In this document: positions 60,167 through 64,000 of the stretch, in pieces
Layout: every line of letters begins with the position of its first letter
Position numbering within the stretch: the first letter of the stretch is position 1
DNA from: CAVQMB01 sp963713445
GTDB taxonomy: Bacteria > Pseudomonadota > Gammaproteobacteria > Competibacterales > Competibacteraceae
DNA length: 64,000 nucleotides
Direction: 5' to 3'
Assembly (NCBI GenBank): GCA_963713445.1
Contig: CAVQMB010000043.1
Span: forward strand, 1 to 64,000
Notes under the pieces: generated by a model
The model's input: only the letters and a program-made list of their open reading frames with translations
The model's database searches: none
What the model was told of the DNA's origin: nothing
Translations under genes and position numbers: made by a program

Positions 60167-60229
60167 GAGAGCCTCCTGCGAAACGATTATCAACCAATGT
60201 ATTGGAGCATGGATTGCCGATCATACACC

Positions 60230-60243
60230 TTGACTTCGATCAA
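60230..60243 (-). promoter_or_regulatory. FNR/FixK-type box upstream of the single-domain Usp gene
   Basis: TTGAC-TTCG-ATCAA (plus-strand orientation); half-sites match the FNR/FixK consensus. Centre 70 bp from the start codon at 60166. Confidence 0.65.
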
Positions 60244-60434
60244 CAAATCAAGCCTGCGGCTCCTCGGCAAGGCCCCGGAAATTGGCTCGGTAACGGGCTT
60301 GGACACCTTGGCTTTGGACATGGTTACCCATAGCGCTGACAGGGAGCATCCGCCTACCGTGGACTTGCTGCAAGCCGTGCACACACGGGATCCAGACACA
60401 CGGCGCCGCACGCGTACACGTCCATCGGGAGCAC

Positions 60435-61316
60435 TCAGGTGGTCAGCTGCCGCAGAGCGGCGATGCGCTGTTCCAGTGGTGGATGGGAGCTGAACAGCCG
60501 GGCCAGACGGCTCCCGCGGCCGTTAATGCCGAAAGCGGTCATCTGCTCGGGCAGATGGGAAGGCTCCATGTTCTGGCGCAGCCGTTCCAGTGCGGCGATC
60601 ATCTTGTCGCGCCCGGCCAGCCTGGCGCCGCCAGCGTCGGCGCGGAATTCGCGTTGGCGGCTGAACCACATGACGATGATACTGGCCAGGACGCCAAACA
60701 CGATCTCCAGAACCACGACAATGGCAAAGTAAGCCAAACCGTAGCCACCCTCGTTGTCGCGGTTGCCACGTAGCGCGGAATCGATCACCCCGCCCAGTAT
60801 GCGCGAAAGGAAAATCACGAACGTGTTGAGCACGCCCTGGATCAGACTCAGAGTGATCATGTCGCCGTTGGCCACATGACTGACTTCGTGGCCGAGTACG
60901 GCTTCCGCTTCGTCGGCAGACATGTCGTCCAGCAGCCCGCTGCTGACCGCTACGAGCGCGCTGTTGCGATTCATGCCGGTGGCGAAAGCGTTGATGTCAG
61001 GCGAATCGTAGATCGCCACCTCCGGCATGCCGATGCCGGCCTGCCCCGCCAATCGCCGTACCGTGCTCACGAGCCACTGCTCGTTGGCCGAGTGCGGTTG
61101 CTCGATAATCTGGGCACCGGTTGACATGCGGGCGATCGTCTTCGACATGGCGAGCGATATGAACGAGCCGCCCATGCCGAAGATAAACGCCAGAATCAGC
61201 AGGCCCGTGTTGCTGCGTGGTGGCACGCCCAGCGCCGCCAGCACAACGTTGAGCACAATACCCAGCACGATTACCACGGCCAGGTTGGTCAGCAGGAACA
61301 GCACGATGCGTTTCAT
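60435..61316 (-). CDS. htpX: Membrane protease HtpX
   Basis: 293 residues from ATG 61316 (MKRIVLFLLTNLAVV). Four helices; zinc motif LGHEVSHVANGDM, third ligand in FSRQREFRADAGGARLAG; end SSHPPLEQRIAALR. Heat-shock protease of the inner membrane that works with FtsH in quality control. Matches canonical HtpX better than the M48 protein at 20.3 kb. Confidence 0.95.
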   Translation of the reverse strand: MKRIVLFLLTNLAVVIVLGIVLNVVLAALGVPPRSNTGLLILAFIFGMGGSFISLAMSKTIARMSTGAQIIEQPHSANEQWLVSTVRRLAGQAGIGMPEVAIYDSPDINAFATGMNRNSALVAVSSGLLDDMSADEAEAVLGHEVSHVANGDMITLSLIQGVLNTFVIFLSRILGGVIDSALRGNRDNEGGYGLAYFAIVVVLEIVFGVLASIIVMWFSRQREFRADAGGARLAGRDKMIAALERLRQNMEPSHLPEQMTAFGINGRGSRLARLFSSHPPLEQRIAALRQLTT

Positions 61317-61643
61317 AAAGTCCTCTCCAAAGCTGGACTTGCAAAGACGACAATCCTGACTAACAGGTGACACACTTGCAGTTGCACACCGCAGCTGAGC
61401 AGCCGCCTCCGGCAACTAGCGCCAGCTCGGGACACCTTGCCGGGACCCGCGAGCAGCAACAGCAGGCTCAGGAGCAACGGTTATATGGGGCCTTCCGGTT
61501 TCGCTTCAAGCACCATCAGTGATCACCTGATCCGCAGCAGAGACCGATGCCGGCCAGGAAGGTTCCAGCACTCATGCGGCGCCCTCTCGGGCCGGGCCTA
61601 TGCGATTTGGCTAATCTTTGGCTGCCCCGCCGGTCGCTCACAG

Positions 61644-61657
61644 TTGATTTAGATCAA
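61644..61657 (+). promoter_or_regulatory. FNR/FixK-type box (perfect)
   Basis: TTGAT-TTAG-ATCAA, identical to the site at 54716. It lies in the 478-bp gap between htpX and the small gene at 61795, 144 bp before that gene's start. I saw nothing else in the gap. Confidence 0.8.
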
Positions 61658-61794
61658 CACGCGGCGGAGCTGGTGTAGCCATAATCGCGGCTGTGAATGG
61701 GTTGAGACCCAGATGCACCGGCGGTCATCCGATTCATGATCCCGCTGGTGGCGAAGCCTGCTTGAATCTACCGGTAATGGCGTGAGGATGCGGT

Positions 61795-62067
61795 ATGTTG
61801 ACCTATCAGGAATGCCTGGAGCTTTCGGAACTCTCGGCCGATGAAATCGATGCCATCGTCGAGCATGAGCACGTGCCGGAAATCGTCGCTGCAGAACTGG
61901 GCAATTATCTGGTCCACTGCAAGGACGGACTGCCTCGGTTAAGAGCTATCATCCTGGACGATCTCGCTGAAGCCGAGCGTTCCGGGGACCGCCAGCGTGC
62001 GCTACACCTGCGTCTGGTGTTGCGCCACTTTGTCGCCTCACATCCGGAAAATCCGACTAATCAGTAG
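61795..62067 (+). CDS. Conserved small acidic protein of unknown function
   Basis: 90 residues: MLTYQECLELSELSADEIDAIVEHEHVPEIVAAELGNYL, then a helical, charged end. It has the look of a conserved family, but I cannot name a domain. GAGGATG precedes the ATG. A perfect FNR box upstream suggests expression at low oxygen. A terminator follows. Confidence 0.75.
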   Translation: MLTYQECLELSELSADEIDAIVEHEHVPEIVAAELGNYLVHCKDGLPRLRAIILDDLAEAERSGDRQRALHLRLVLRHFVASHPENPTNQ

Positions 62068-62204
62068 CGTGCCTGCTTGCAGGGGGTGGTTTGAGAGGCG
62101 TGCAAATTAAGGGTTGGTATTATTTTTCGAATAATATAGAATTGAGGTGTCAGGCAATACGATGTTGCCCTCTGGCTTGGGCCATCAGAGAGGGTGCATC
62201 ATTG

Positions 62205-62232
62205 GGGCGGCAGGCAGCCGCCCTTTATTTTT
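62205..62232 (+). terminator. Rho-independent terminator
   Basis: GGGCGGC-AGGCA-GCCGCCC hairpin (62205-62223) then TTTATTTTTT. Ends the small gene at 61795 and separates it from ftsH arriving from the other strand. Confidence 0.9.
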
Positions 62233-62245
62233 TGGGATCATTCAA

Positions 62246-64000
<1,755 letters not shown>

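Overview
The window is high-GC, densely coded DNA of a gammaproteobacterial type. The evidence is the gene content: GshA type I, AmpD, class I FBPase, AcnA, RecD, TrxC, SCO1/SenC and IPTL-CTERM surface proteins. The genus cannot be fixed from the sequence. I saw no rRNA, tRNA or CRISPR array. ispG (left edge) and ftsH (right edge) run off the window.

Layout. 0-9.3 kb: end of ispG, a metal-efflux block (MerR-type regulator and operator, two CDF transporters), hutF, a copper operon copZ-csoR-copA behind a CsoR-type operator, a methyltransferase and a SCO1 copper chaperone. 9.3-11.4 kb: an AT-rich patch with an orphan secreted protein. 11.4-16.8 kb: a PRISE-like reductase, a DksA/TraR zinc-finger protein, a GFA protein, oxalyl-CoA decarboxylase and hutI. 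16.8-19.2 kb: hutU and wrbA, both broken by about 26 single-base indels, almost all insertions, in DNA with unusually high GC3. 19.3-21.3 kb: LysR regulator and an M48 protease. 21.25-30.8 kb: the most unusual region, a repeated set of secreted collagen-like proteins, IPTL-CTERM proteins and GT2 glycosyltransferases. 31-37.8 kb: recD, a DUF2726 protein, a PfkB remnant, a flavoprotein, a NitT/TauT-type ABC importer and a methyltransferase. 38-52.4 kb: housekeeping genes (acnA, Ca/Na antiporter, AI-2E, nitronate monooxygenase, ampD, fbp, M16 protease, gshA, lipoprotein, folK-folP fusion). 52.5-64 kb: a FixL/FixJ oxygen-sensing pair, a receiver with Glu at the phosphoacceptor position, and a stress island (Usp x2, Host_attach, TrxC, Hsp20, DksA-like, DUF4010, HtpX, FtsH) with four FNR/FixK-type boxes.

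The best candidate for an undescribed system is 21.25-30.8 kb. Five secreted proteins share an N-terminal domain (LTPG ... GLCLD ... IxCDT). Three of them carry collagen-like Gly-X-Y stalks, one ending in a BclA/C1q-like head. Each collagen-like gene lies directly downstream of an IPTL-CTERM gene, and two GT2 genes (one decayed) are interleaved. A shared AT-rich motif precedes the IPTL-CTERM genes. I infer a modular glycosylated fibre or surface-coat locus that expands by tandem duplication and gene conversion. The second candidate is the FixLJ/FNR stress island, which looks like a hypoxia or dormancy regulon.

Caution: reading frames at several loci (merR, first CDF gene, hutU, wrbA, four genes of the surface locus) are restored by removing single inserted bases. 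This is as consistent with residual long-read sequencing errors as with pseudogenes.
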